NCBI GenBank assembly: GCA_900543095.1
Contig: UQQD01000006.1
Span: forward strand, 12,426-76,425
Length of the DNA stretch: 64,000 bases
DNA from: an uncultured Ruminococcus sp.
GTDB taxonomy: Bacteria > Bacillota > Clostridia > Oscillospirales > Acutalibacteraceae
Direction: 5' to 3'
The translations under genes were made by a program, and so were the position numbers. Below, one piece after another: positions 18,801 to 25,873 of the stretch; the stretch's first letter is position 1, and each line of letters begins with the position of its first letter. The notes beneath the pieces are model-generated. The model was given only the letters and a program-made list of their open reading frames with translations. It did not search any database and was not told where the DNA came from.

Positions 18801-20895
18801 TCCTAGTGCTACATACGGTGCATATGCAACATCGTGGACGGTATATCAGGGCGGCAGTAAGGTATTTACATCTAACTGCGCCGCACTGATTAACGCTTCG
18901 TCACAGAACGAGTCGCTTGTTGGTCACCCGACATATATCACATATGAAAAATCAATTTTTGACGGCAACGATAAGGGTAACCGTTCCGACGGTCGCTGGT
19001 ACTATTCCAGAAAAGGCGATAATATTGAAGCAAATGTAATTATCCAGTATTCCGATACTAAAAACGGAACATATGTAACCGATAATTTTGCTACAGATTC
19101 AAATATCGGTACTGCAACAGGAACATCTGCTTACTTTACAGACGATGGTTATTACGGAAAGACCACAGAGTCTGCACTGATTGATGAGTCTGATTACTTC
19201 AACTTTAAAGCTGAAACCGATGCAGACGGTCATTATACATTCCTTGGTTGGTATCAGCTTAACAGTGACGGTGAGATGACGCTGTTCTCAACAGATCCGG
19301 CAGCTAAATCGCCTAAGGCAGGTAATGCAACATTCGTTGCAAGATTCTATAAGACGCCTACCGGTTCACTCCCAATCAGTCATAAGCTTTATTCAACGGC
19401 TCCTGTTATTCCAGGAATGCCTGAAGTAATGGGCGGTCAGGGTGCTTGTAAAGTTAAGGTTGAAATTCTTGGTCCAAGCGATAATGTAATCATGACATAT
19501 GATGAAACCCCAGGTTCTATCACAATTCCCAAAACATATATTATTGCAAACAGCCAAAACAAGCTGAAAATTACTCTTACTTCAACTCCTGCAGGTGTTA
19601 ATACATTCTATAGTACATATAGAGCCAAAGACAATTCTTATGTAACCGTTTCGGATGCATCCGCTGTCGGTTCAACATCAACGGTTACAACGGTTCGTAC
19701 TGTTGCCATTAACACTTTGTTTGACGATGACGGTAATCTTGTAGCTAAGTCACTGAACTATTACTCTGATTATGAACCGCAGACTAAGAATTATAAGATA
19801 ACCTTCAATTACACAGATCGTTTTGGTACTCCGCAAATCTATGTTGTTAAGGGTACTTTATCCGAAAGCTACATCATAACTAACGGCGACGCAGCCCTTT
19901 CAAAAGACTTTGTTATGAAGAAAGCGCCTTATGAAGATAACTTCGGTGAAACAATCATATGGGACGGCGATCATATAACTTATGGCACAAGCGGAGACAC
20001 TCTTACAGCAAATGTCAATTCAATTCCGACAGGTCAAGATGTTCATCTTAATTATCAGCTAAATCCTGATGTTCCATTTGAAACTCTTACCTTAAAATAC
20101 GGTGACCTTGCAGTTAAGAAAGATGCTGACGGAAAATATGAGACAACACCAAAAGGCAATTATTATTACTTGGTAGAAGCTGATGAATCTTATGACGGTA
20201 AGGAATTCAGTTATTGGAACATCTTCTCCGATTCAAATGAGAGTGATCTTGTAGCTAAGTGCTATTCAAGAAAGTTTAATTATGTTCTTTACAAGGATTA
20301 CTATATTGTGCCTGTATTTGATGGACATAAGTCGGTTACAGAAGATGGCACCTACACAACCATTCAGTTGCTTGAATATTCAAGAAACCAGTGGACAGAT
20401 GCAGAGGGTGTTAAAACCTCTCAGACCGACCGACTCTATGCTGACTTCCAGTTATCATTCAATAAGAACGGAACTCTTATCAAAGATGCAGCTGATGTAA
20501 GATCCTGCGGAATCGTATTTGAGGTAGGAACTAAGCTTAATGTGGACTCGGCAAGCGCATTTAAAGATAATCCCGAAAACTTTACATTTGAAACTAATAC
20601 AGAAGCGTTGAAGCAATCAATATTGGCCGGCGACAAGCAGTCAGCTGAGGGAAGAAATCTTCTTAAAACCGTTATTGATCCAGAATCTCTTTCAAATAAA
20701 AACAGAATAGAGTTCTATAAGGGATTTGCAAATGCTAAATATAATTCGGAAACTGATACATATAACTATACTAATGCAATGTATTTAATGAAAGCATATT
20801 CATATATGATTGATATAGACGGAAATGTTACTCTGAGTGCTCCTGTTTATGTCAACTTCTATGATATCGCATCAATGCAGTACACTGTTTCTTAA
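15868..20895 (+). CDS. Large secreted multi-domain repeat protein, possible carbohydrate-binding adhesin
   Basis: A 1675-residue exported protein with a clear signal peptide (MKTSIKRLSKRTLSIVLAVM... to about residue 34). I do not recognise an enzyme domain. Residues about 165-325 hold two divergent InlB-B/Flg_new_2-type repeats (TVASANPEMGTVSP... and TVNSADGGSVAS...), and a third related unit is near 445-525. Between them, about 330-440, is a beta-rich domain with the look of a carbohydrate-binding module (GDGTYSVTFKDISSGTYKFKPWKDNG, Trp-rich). The remaining 1100 residues are Thr/Ser/Tyr-rich beta segments of no family I can name. There is no dockerin, LPXTG or C-terminal membrane helix, so attachment is unclear. 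The gene is 13 bases from the small peptide gene and next to the pullulanases, which suggests a role in starch or surface interaction; this is inference. Confidence 0.85.
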   Translation: MKTSIKRLSKRTLSIVLAVMMLITTLTIGVVNTNAAFTDDKSVGASTVTVYFVPGIDSVVSSYFDDDGKIKSDYTLKANYNKKGDGQSWSSAEMTLDTNGTYSNKAIYKCDLQEDYGGLGRLQFQIYQGGAFQTQHEVISSWTTDDNFSGKLYNGSSWVTLEYDLTDTKYNVTVASANPEMGTVSPATVQAGETTNPTITATPNAGFDFSGWAVTGGASVADANSATTTVSATAEGTVTASFVAKQTYGITVNSADGGSVASDKDSTYQGDTVTLTASPDSGKSLTNLAVKDADNHDVATTKVSDTTYTFVMPSSAVTVTPTFAVFNSDYYIKGNKELTGVDGWGSSDANNMKPNGDGTYSVTFKDISSGTYKFKPWKDNGGDGEWYHYNEASTITEGFTLTNDGEANYQFTISGDELYDVTITFNPNNSTVDVDIVPSDPTLYTITLSDEESEHKTAPATVSADSSLSGKTITVTTSPATGYKANVTVTNDTTGNEITVTDNKFKMPGSNVTVAVTYTEGTEMSDMYLVYNTEDNNIPSSLTNSTKVYRNGNYIYADLPDDVVKKGLISYFALSSTTSWSDMYWKGNGNLNVFTDESYTQYVSAVKQHYGLDSINYYFGKLNVKSDKVDGIKIKLGELGEDGNVKDPNYEVIPIISSTPSTKVDIIAKDGTLRIQDSKNYQKYADMADTTFVSGYTGTPEQKTYYESASATVGSTVTITTTVQEAYRDKYYVRGFVVNGQTYSVNTSASPDGVYTLTLPITEDMGGETLEVTPVYFYADNNDTITFYVKGFNDKVAKLWGNTVAAHFWYKDGSEISLPTADDKNALGGYPGQPLLNEGGFYYVQVPKHLNGDTAKPVIGVTLNNYVWDDIHGGLVSGGTGNNCQTYDFKDFVKLSELTGADAVDNIIFEFKYRDIVENRTLSAVPTSTSTDVYKNGWEDLTDYYSRKVDIYGNLVTDETLSPVYVVSKGYQSGTTEVPSATYGAYATSWTVYQGGSKVFTSNCAALINASSQNESLVGHPTYITYEKSIFDGNDKGNRSDGRWYYSRKGDNIEANVIIQYSDTKNGTYVTDNFATDSNIGTATGTSAYFTDDGYYGKTTESALIDESDYFNFKAETDADGHYTFLGWYQLNSDGEMTLFSTDPAAKSPKAGNATFVARFYKTPTGSLPISHKLYSTAPVIPGMPEVMGGQGACKVKVEILGPSDNVIMTYDETPGSITIPKTYIIANSQNKLKITLTSTPAGVNTFYSTYRAKDNSYVTVSDASAVGSTSTVTTVRTVAINTLFDDDGNLVAKSLNYYSDYEPQTKNYKITFNYTDRFGTPQIYVVKGTLSESYIITNGDAALSKDFVMKKAPYEDNFGETIIWDGDHITYGTSGDTLTANVNSIPTGQDVHLNYQLNPDVPFETLTLKYGDLAVKKDADGKYETTPKGNYYYLVEADESYDGKEFSYWNIFSDSNESDLVAKCYSRKFNYVLYKDYYIVPVFDGHKSVTEDGTYTTIQLLEYSRNQWTDAEGVKTSQTDRLYADFQLSFNKNGTLIKDAADVRSCGIVFEVGTKLNVDSASAFKDNPENFTFETNTEALKQSILAGDKQSAEGRNLLKTVIDPESLSNKNRIEFYKGFANAKYNSETDTYNYTNAMYLMKAYSYMIDIDGNVTLSAPVYVNFYDIASMQYTVS

Positions 20896-20908
20896 GGGAG
20901 GAATAACA

Positions 20909-21049
20909 ATGAAGAAACCATATATATCTCCTGAGTTAGATGTCACTAAAATCAATTTAAGCGAACTGATGACTAATATTGATATCAGTAATCCTGAGGA
21001 AACAAGGCAATCAGGTGAATTTGAAAGCGGCGAAGATATCGGCGGATAA
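20909..21049 (+). CDS. 46-residue peptide with YxxPxL leader-like motif, possible RiPP-type precursor
   Basis: A short gene with an excellent GGGAGGA ribosome-binding site six bases before the ATG, placed 13 bases after the large secreted protein, so it is very probably translated. The peptide begins MKKPYISPELDVTKINLSEL and ends in an acidic, Gly- and Ser-rich tail, GEFESGEDIGG. The Y-I-S-P-E-L segment matches the YxxPxL motif by which lasso-peptide leaders are recognised by their RRE proteins. There is no signal peptide and no Cys. No lasso cyclase, radical SAM or RRE gene is visible in the window, so a RiPP assignment is only a hypothesis. Two genes downstream lies an HprK-like kinase-fold protein. 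Short KPYxxPEL peptides also occur in Clostridia without a known function. Confidence 0.75.
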   Translation: MKKPYISPELDVTKINLSELMTNIDISNPEETRQSGEFESGEDIGG

Positions 21050-21062
21050 TTTACAAATTCTT

Positions 21063-21091
21063 GGGGCGGCTGCTTAAAAAGTAGTTGCCCC
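21063..21091 (+). terminator. Hairpin between peptide and LRR-dockerin genes
   Basis: GGGGCGGCTGCTT pairs with AAGTAGTTGCCCC in RNA through a 13-bp stem with G-U pairs and a short A-rich loop. The following TTCCTGTTT is a weak T tract. It could terminate part of the transcription or protect the upstream message. Confidence 0.6.
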
Positions 21092-21113
21092 TTCCTGTTT
21101 ACGGAGGACTATT

Positions 21114-21977
21114 ATGACTAAAGTATTAAAAAAATTGTTAGTTGCGGCATTTTCGCTTTGCTTTATTGTTACTACAATAATTGCAGTTAACGCTGATTCA
21201 TATTTAATGTCTGATGGATTTTCATATCTTGCAAATAATCAAATGGCTACAATTTACGGATATGACAACAGAAACTCAGATGTTGTTATACCAAGGCAGC
21301 TCGGAAGTAATTATACATATAAGATCGCTAATTATGCTTTTCTTAACAATACAAATATGAGTTCATTGTCATTTGATAACTCTGATTTTCTTACTGAAAT
21401 AGGTGACAGTGCATTTGCCGGTTGTACAAATATAACCGACCTGGTTTTACCTGTTTCAATAAAAAAACTGAATTTCGGTTGTTTCCAAAATTGCACATCG
21501 CTTATGGATCTGACGATTTATGCAAGTATCAATACTATACCGAATCAGGCTTTTTATAATTGCACTGCGTTAAACAATGTAAACATTCATAACAATATTA
21601 CCACTATCGGTAATTTTGCGTTTGCAAATTGCACATCTCTGAAAAAGATAGTTTTGTCTAAAAATGTGACGTCTATTGCGGCAACTGCTTTTAAAAACGA
21701 TACCGATTTAACAATTTATTGCTACAAAAATTCATATGCTCATAATTATGCAATAACAAACGGCATTTCATATCAGTTAATTGATGAATATGAAATAGGC
21801 GACGTCAACCGTGACGGCAAGATAAATGTAATTGATGCAACTGAAATTCAAAAGTATCTTGCCAATAAGGTAACACTTGATGATGTTCAGCTTAAACTCG
21901 CCGATTTTAATAATGACGGTATAATAAGCGTTTCCGACGCTACAGGTGTTCAGAAATTTATTGCACAGGTAAGCTGA
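21114..21977 (+). CDS. Secreted BspA-type leucine-rich-repeat protein with C-terminal dockerin
   Basis: A 287-residue exported protein. It has a signal peptide (MTKVLKKLLVAAFSLCFIVTT), then about six BspA/LRR_5-type repeats (about 60-210) with the recurring pattern IGxxAFxxCTSLxxLxLPxSIxxI, typical of surface adhesion or protein-binding proteins. It ends with a type I dockerin (about 227-287) with calcium loops DVNRDGKINVID and DFNNDGIISVSD, each followed by an IQKYL or VQKFI helix. The dockerin predicts docking onto the same kind of cohesin scaffold as the pullulanase. The LRR part gives no catalytic residues. A GGAGG ribosome-binding site precedes the ATG, and a strong terminator follows. 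Confidence 0.92.
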   Translation: MTKVLKKLLVAAFSLCFIVTTIIAVNADSYLMSDGFSYLANNQMATIYGYDNRNSDVVIPRQLGSNYTYKIANYAFLNNTNMSSLSFDNSDFLTEIGDSAFAGCTNITDLVLPVSIKKLNFGCFQNCTSLMDLTIYASINTIPNQAFYNCTALNNVNIHNNITTIGNFAFANCTSLKKIVLSKNVTSIAATAFKNDTDLTIYCYKNSYAHNYAITNGISYQLIDEYEIGDVNRDGKINVIDATEIQKYLANKVTLDDVQLKLADFNNDGIISVSDATGVQKFIAQVS

Positions 21978-21988
21978 TTTTAGCAATT

Positions 21989-22020
21989 AAGCCTCCCTTA
22001 TTTTAGGGAGGCTTTGTTTA
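21989..22020 (+). terminator. Intrinsic terminator after LRR-dockerin gene
   Basis: AAGCCTCCCT (21989-21998) pairs perfectly with AGGGAGGCTT (22005-22014), followed by TGTTT. Confidence 0.88.
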
Positions 22021-22033
22021 AACAGGAGGATAT

Positions 22034-22738
22034 GTGAGATATTTAATTGCCGATTTGGTAACGGAATTTTTACCTAAATACGATTTGCTCGCCGATTTTG
22101 CAAATAAATTTACCTATAATGGAGATCGCCCGACGGACATCTCTTTAAACGTGCCGCAAAAAAGTATTGAAAATCTTTTGCAGCGAATGAAAAAAGGCAC
22201 ATTGCCGCAAGAGGCGGAAAGCTTTGCTGTAGGTAATGCGTTTTTCAAGCAGTCGGTCAAATACGGGGCAATGCTTTTACATTCGTCTGCCATAGTTTTT
22301 GACGGAAAAGCATATTTATTTTCGGCGCAATCGGGCATAGGTAAATCAACACATACTCGGCTTTGGCAACAGGCTTTTGGCGAAAAGGTGTCTGTTATCA
22401 ATGATGACAAGCCGGCAGTGCGTGTTCTAAACTCAAAAGCGGTTGCATACGGAACACCGTTTGACGGCGGAAGCGGAATTGCCGAAAACATCTCAGCTCC
22501 CCTAAAAGCAATCGTATTTTTGGAGAGGGGAGAGCAAAACTCGGTAAGGAGGGCAACAACGGAGGAGATTTTAAAAAATCTTTATTTTTCAACGGTGCAT
22601 ATGCTTGACAGAGCAACCGCAGAAAAAATGCTTGGTAACTTTGAAAGCCTAATTGCTGCGACCGATTTTTATATTCTCACCTGTAATACCGACATCTCTG
22701 CGGCATATACTGCATACAATGGGATTGTCGGGAATTGA
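22034..22738 (+). CDS. HPr kinase-like P-loop protein
   Basis: A 234-residue cytoplasmic protein of the HprK/PadeK-like P-loop group. It shows an AMLLHSSAIVFDGKAYLF strand, a Walker A as SAQSGIGKSTHT (about 98-109), the following VINDDKPAVR acidic pair expected for the kinase metal/catalytic site, and GTPFDGGSGI and LKAIVFLERG, all usual in this group. It lacks the N-terminal half of true HPr kinase/phosphorylase and the HPrK signature for HPr recognition. Members phosphorylate precursor peptides in some lasso clusters (paeninodin type); others are uncharacterised. The start is GTG with AGGAGG four bases upstream; the overlapping ATG at 22032 is followed at once by a stop. It is the last gene of the dockerin-peptide block. 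Confidence 0.82.
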   Translation: MRYLIADLVTEFLPKYDLLADFANKFTYNGDRPTDISLNVPQKSIENLLQRMKKGTLPQEAESFAVGNAFFKQSVKYGAMLLHSSAIVFDGKAYLFSAQSGIGKSTHTRLWQQAFGEKVSVINDDKPAVRVLNSKAVAYGTPFDGGSGIAENISAPLKAIVFLERGEQNSVRRATTEEILKNLYFSTVHMLDRATAEKMLGNFESLIAATDFYILTCNTDISAAYTAYNGIVGN

Positions 22739-22751
22739 ATCTAAAATAAGT

Positions 22752-22783
22752 AAGGAGCTGTTTGCTAAGTGCGACAGCTCCTT
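22752..22783 (+). terminator. Probable terminator after HprK-like gene
   Basis: AAGGAGCTGT (22752-22761) pairs with ACAGCTCCTT (22774-22783) around a 12-base loop. The following GTTAAATTTGTT is only partly T-rich. Confidence 0.65.
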
Positions 22784-22800
22784 GTTAAATTTGTTAATAC

Positions 22801-22880
22801 CCTAAGTGCAAATGTCCCCGACACTTAGGCGGCGGTAGACATTTCAGTGGGAGTTATACTCCCGAAATGCATTGCAAATA
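22801..22880 (-). repeat. Dispersed intergenic repeat, partial copy in reverse orientation
   Basis: Read on the minus strand, this matches the right half of the repeat at 28.2-28.35 kb: a segment reading TTTCGGGAGTATAACTCCC followed by CCGCCGCCTAAGTGTCGGGGACATTTGCAC. The left half is missing or diverged. Confidence 0.75.
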
Positions 22881-22919
22881 TGCTGAACATAACGCTTGAA
22901 AATTGTGTGTTTCTGTACT

Positions 22920-22980
22920 AAAATGTAGGGACGCCCTTGCGGCTGTTTGTGGACGAACGCTGGTTGCCTCTACAAATATA
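22920..22980. repeat. Short noncoding element with imperfect inverted ends
   Basis: ATGTAGGGACGCC at the left and GGTTGCCTCTACAAAT at the right form imperfect inverted ends around a short GC-rich centre. It looks like a miniature mobile or REP-type element. No open frame is present, and I see no second copy in the window. Confidence 0.5.
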
Positions 22981-23043
22981 AATAACTAAGCAATGTGCTA
23001 AAAACAGCGGAACAGTCAAGACTGTTCCATACATAAAATTGCG

Positions 23044-23160
23044 ATTCCACCCCTCAGTCACTTCGTGACAGGCTCCCCTCAAGGTGCGCCTTTGAAGCGT
23101 TTGTGCGAGAATAAAGCCTTCCTTTGAGGGAAGGTGGTGGCGCAGTAATTTATCGCTGTG
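23044..23160. repeat. Miniature repeat element with internal inverted repeats
   Basis: CCACCCCTCAGTCACTTCGTGACAGG near the left and CCTTCCTTTGAGGGAAGGTGGTGGCG near the right form several self-complementary segments, with a CAGTCACTTCGTGAC hairpin. This CCACC...AAGGTGG layout is of the kind seen in abundant intergenic elements of gut Clostridia, from memory. Together with the neighbouring elements it fills the 470-base gap between the HprK-like gene and the isochorismatase gene; I see no gene in the gap. Confidence 0.6.
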
Positions 23161-23209
23161 ATGAAAGGGTAATATGACATTAACGCCTTCGTTACTATAT
23201 CTATAATAA

Positions 23210-23737
23210 TTACGGTTTTATGTTAATCTGGCACATTTTCATTGCTTCAAGTGCGGCTTTGTGAGTTTCGGGGGTTACTCCGGCACAGCAGGAGGAATCG
23301 ACCGAAATATCATTTTCATAAAAATATGCTTTTAGTATAAGTGCGTTTGATACAACGCATATATCTGTACAAAGACCTATAAGCTCCACTGAGAAATTTT
23401 CATCGTCAGCCGCTTTATTGATCAGATTTGGCAGTTCAACGGAGCCAAATGTCGGCTTTTCGACTAAAACGTAGTCTTTGCCGTTAAGCGCATCGGCAAT
23501 CTTGTCATTAAGCTTCCAGCCGTTTGTACCTTTAACGCAATGAACAACGGGCAGTTTTTTGCCCTCGGAAGTGCTCATATAGTCACTGTTATGCGTGTCT
23601 ATCGTTACGAATATTTTGCCGTCAAAATTGCGAATTTTATTTGCGGCATTGTCAACTATTTCAACTGCTTGTGCAGTACCGAGCGCACCGTCGATAAAAT
23701 CATTTTGCATATCGACGACCACCAAAAAATTTTTCAT
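23210..23737 (-). CDS. Isochorismatase-fold cysteine hydrolase (nicotinamidase-like)
   Basis: A 175-residue cytoplasmic hydrolase of the isochorismatase superfamily. The catalytic Asp lies in VVVDMQNDFIDGALG (Asp9). A conserved Lys is present in VLVEKPTFGS, and the nucleophile Cys is in the family block GLCTDICVVSNALIL. HNSDYMST follows the first catalytic strand where the metal-binding DxH of nicotinamidases is expected, and the sequence reads DTHNSDY, which fits. Nicotinamidase is therefore plausible, but the substrate cannot be fixed from sequence. I chose the second ATG (23737) because GGAG lies eight to nine bases before it. The potassium channel gene ends upstream on the same strand with a gap of about 15 bases, so the two are probably co-transcribed. 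Confidence 0.88.
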   Translation of the reverse strand: MKNFLVVVDMQNDFIDGALGTAQAVEIVDNAANKIRNFDGKIFVTIDTHNSDYMSTSEGKKLPVVHCVKGTNGWKLNDKIADALNGKDYVLVEKPTFGSVELPNLINKAADDENFSVELIGLCTDICVVSNALILKAYFYENDISVDSSCCAGVTPETHKAALEAMKMCQINIKP

Positions 23738-23752
23738 AACCATTCTCCGTGC

Positions 23753-24175
23753 TTATTTATTTTTGTTGAACTCTTTAGCCTTTTCCGAAAGCTCTTTAAG
23801 CTCATCGGCTGAAAGCTCAGGAAGATGTTCAAGGTCATAAAGGAATTTTTCTGCGCTTTCATTCATTCTTAGCTTACTGCTTTCTATGTAATAGCTTGTG
23901 ATAATTCCGGGTACTATTGCAATTATAAGAATGGAGCATACCGAAAGGAACACCGACAGTATTCTGCCGATAACAGTTACCGCTGTAATGTCGCCGAAGC
24001 CTATGGTTGTTGCAACGCTGTAGCAGTACCAAAGTCCGTCGATAAATCTTGGCGCAGCCGGTTCAACTATCCATATGACGACGCTGACAGCCGCAAAAAT
24101 AATCAAATAGCTGAACAACAGTTTAACAGCGCCCGTCCTTTTGAGAACGATTCCGATGACCTTTCGCTTTTTCAT
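23753..24175 (-). CDS. Two-helix potassium channel protein
   Basis: A 140-residue ion channel subunit. Two membrane helices (about 17-37 and 66-92) flank a pore loop with the selectivity filter TTIGFGD (about 56-62), a variant of the K+ filter TVGYGD. The C-terminal 45 residues are a charged, probably coiled-coil tail, with no RCK/TrkA-N domain. It should assemble as a tetramer in the cytoplasmic membrane and conduct K+. It lies directly upstream of the isochorismatase-fold gene on the minus strand. An AT-rich region upstream probably holds the promoter. Confidence 0.9.
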   Translation of the reverse strand: MKKRKVIGIVLKRTGAVKLLFSYLIIFAAVSVVIWIVEPAAPRFIDGLWYCYSVATTIGFGDITAVTVIGRILSVFLSVCSILIIAIVPGIITSYYIESSKLRMNESAEKFLYDLEHLPELSADELKELSEKAKEFNKNK

Positions 24176-24361
24176 AACATTTCCTCGCTCGCAATATTAG
24201 TATAAATTAATTATATCATACGCAGTATAAAATGCAACACAAAAGATGTTTGCTGCTCTTATTATATTTTTTAATATAAGTGCTTATGGCGTGTTGCACT
24301 TATCTTGCATAATAACAAATATTAGAATTTTATAAAAAATATTAAATCAAAATAATTATAC

Positions 24362-24413
24362 TAAAAAATGCAGTAAACAAGCCGTTTTTGCGTATGTTGG
24401 CTTATTTACTGCA
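24362..24413 (-). terminator. Terminator of tmRNA
   Basis: On the minus strand a 15-bp stem (24413-24399 with 24383-24369), carrying one mismatch, is followed by a run of six T. It lies ten bases after the tmRNA CCA end. Confidence 0.88.
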
Positions 24414-24422
24414 CTTTGAGTT

Positions 24423-24772
24423 TGGTGGAGGTGACGGGAGTCGAACCCGTGTCCGAAAACTGCTTGCCAAAATTTTCTACGAGCGTAGTCGCTGTTTTCA
24501 ATCTCCCTTGCCGCAACGCCCAACGACAGGCTTTGCGGTTTGGCAGCTCCTGATGTGTGACAAAGTTCGGAGCACTCCTCTGTTCACATTTACCACTAAA
24601 CGACGCCCAAGCTTATGCCGTGGTACTCACAAGCAGGACGAGCAGCGCCTTAGGCAGCTGCTAATTCAACTGTATTTTTGTCAGTTAATTTTAGGTTGCG
24701 GATTTTATGGCGGTTCCGCACCGCCGCTCGCTTATTGAGGTTTACAATCCCCGTCGAAGCCTTTACACCCCC
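24423..24772 (-). ncRNA. ssrA: Transfer-messenger RNA
   Basis: tmRNA rescues stalled ribosomes together with SmpB. Read on the minus strand, the 5' end GGGGGTGTAAAGGCTTCGAC and the 3' end GGGTTCGACTCCCGTCACCTCCACCA are the classic acceptor and T-arm halves, about 350 nt apart. The only frame open through the tag region ends ...DKNTVELAAA and then TAA. The smpB gene lies 36 bases upstream on the same strand. The resume codon is not obvious: in this frame the codons before the tag body are CGC AAC CTA AAA TTA ACT GAC. Confidence 0.96.
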
Positions 24773-24808
24773 ATATATATTAGGGCGAAGCAAGTCGCCC
24801 TGATTTTA

Positions 24809-25270
24809 TTACATATGCGATTGAGTTTTAATCGCACGTTCAATGTCGCGCTTTGCACTGCGTTTTGCCATATCCTCGCGCTTGTCATACAGCTTTTTGC
24901 CCTTGCACAGACCGACCTGAACTTTTACCTTGCTGTCCTTAAAGTACAGACTTATAGGAATAAGCGAATATCCTGTCTGCTTGACAGTTCCGTAAAGCTT
25001 GTTGATTTCTTTTTTATGCATAAGCAATCGCCTTACCCTTAACGGGTCACGGTTAAATATGTTGCCCTGTTCATAGGGCGATATATGCATACCGTTCACA
25101 AATATTTCGCCGTCAACAATAGAACACCAACTGTCCTTTAGGTTTACTCTGCCGTTTCTGATAGATTTTACCTCTGTGCCGCAAAGCTCTATTCCTGCTT
25201 CGAATGATTCTTCAATAAAGTAATCATGACGGGCTTTTTTGTTTTGTGCTATTGTTTTAAGTGAGCTCAT
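24809..25270 (-). CDS. smpB: SsrA-binding protein SmpB
   Basis: A 153-residue RNA-binding protein that delivers tmRNA to stalled ribosomes. It contains the family landmarks [29 protein letters not shown], an oligonucleotide-binding beta barrel (about 10-110), LLMHKKEI, and the basic C-terminal tail [20 protein letters not shown] that enters the mRNA channel. It overlaps the recR stop and is followed by ssrA on the same strand, so the protein and its RNA partner are neighbours. The length is normal. A small hairpin at 24782-24801 lies between it and ssrA, without a clear T run in this direction. Confidence 0.98.
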   Translation of the reverse strand: MSSLKTIAQNKKARHDYFIEESFEAGIELCGTEVKSIRNGRVNLKDSWCSIVDGEIFVNGMHISPYEQGNIFNRDPLRVRRLLMHKKEINKLYGTVKQTGYSLIPISLYFKDSKVKVQVGLCKGKKLYDKREDMAKRSAKRDIERAIKTQSHM

Positions 25271-25872
25271 CAGATTTCATTCCTGCCTTCCAGAGCCTTT
25301 GCAAGCGTGTATTCATCGGCGTATTCAAGGTCGCCGCCAACAGGTATTCCGTAGGCAAGGCGTGTAACCTTAACGCCCATAGGCTTTAACAGCTTTGATA
25401 TATACAGCGCCGTTGCATCGCCCTCGACAGTCGGGTTGGTTGCCATAATGACTTCCTTAACCGTATCGTCCGAAAGCCTTGCGACAAGTTGTTTTATCGT
25501 CAGGTTATCAGGTCCGATGTCGTTAAGAGGGGAGATAGCGCCGTGCAAAACGTGATAAACGCCCTTGTATTCGTGTGTGTTTTCAACAGCAGTGGCGTCT
25601 CTCGGAGTTTCAACTACGCAAATAACGGAATTGTCCCTTGTTGCACTTGAACAAACAGGGCAAAGTTCCTTGTCTGTCAAATTACAGCACTTCTTACAAT
25701 AATGTATTTTACTGTGAGCGTCAAGTACGGATTTTGCAAGCTCCTCTGCCTGTGTTTTTGACAGGTTTAATACATAATATGCAAGGCGCTGAGCTGTTTT
25801 GTGTCCGATACCGGGCATTTTTTCAAATTGCTCCACAAGATTTTCAAGCGGAGCGACATTGTATTGAGCCAT
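25270..25872 (-). CDS. recR: Recombination mediator protein RecR
   Basis: A 200-residue protein that, with RecF and RecO, helps load RecA at gapped DNA. Visible are the N-terminal helix-hairpin-helix region with [18 protein letters not shown], a four-cysteine zinc finger ([16 protein letters not shown], about 56-71), and a Toprim domain with [31 protein letters not shown] and the C-terminal [17 protein letters not shown]. The length is typical. It sits in the conserved dnaX-ybaB-recR order, two bases after ybaB and overlapping smpB by one base, so all four are probably one operon. Confidence 0.98.
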   Translation of the reverse strand: MAQYNVAPLENLVEQFEKMPGIGHKTAQRLAYYVLNLSKTQAEELAKSVLDAHSKIHYCKKCCNLTDKELCPVCSSATRDNSVICVVETPRDATAVENTHEYKGVYHVLHGAISPLNDIGPDNLTIKQLVARLSDDTVKEVIMATNPTVEGDATALYISKLLKPMGVKVTRLAYGIPVGGDLEYADEYTLAKALEGRNEI

Positions 25873-25873
25873 A

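Noticed and set aside
20909..22738. A complete lasso-peptide cluster
   Set aside because: No RRE/B1, B2 protease, C cyclase or exporter is in the window; only leader-like and kinase-like members are present.
24388..24738. Open frame across the tmRNA region on the plus strand
   Set aside because: It lies antisense to ssrA, has no ribosome-binding site, and its sequence is fully explained by tmRNA structure.
24782..24801. Hairpin between smpB and ssrA as a terminator
   Set aside because: No T run follows on the minus strand; it may be a processing or mRNA-end structure instead.
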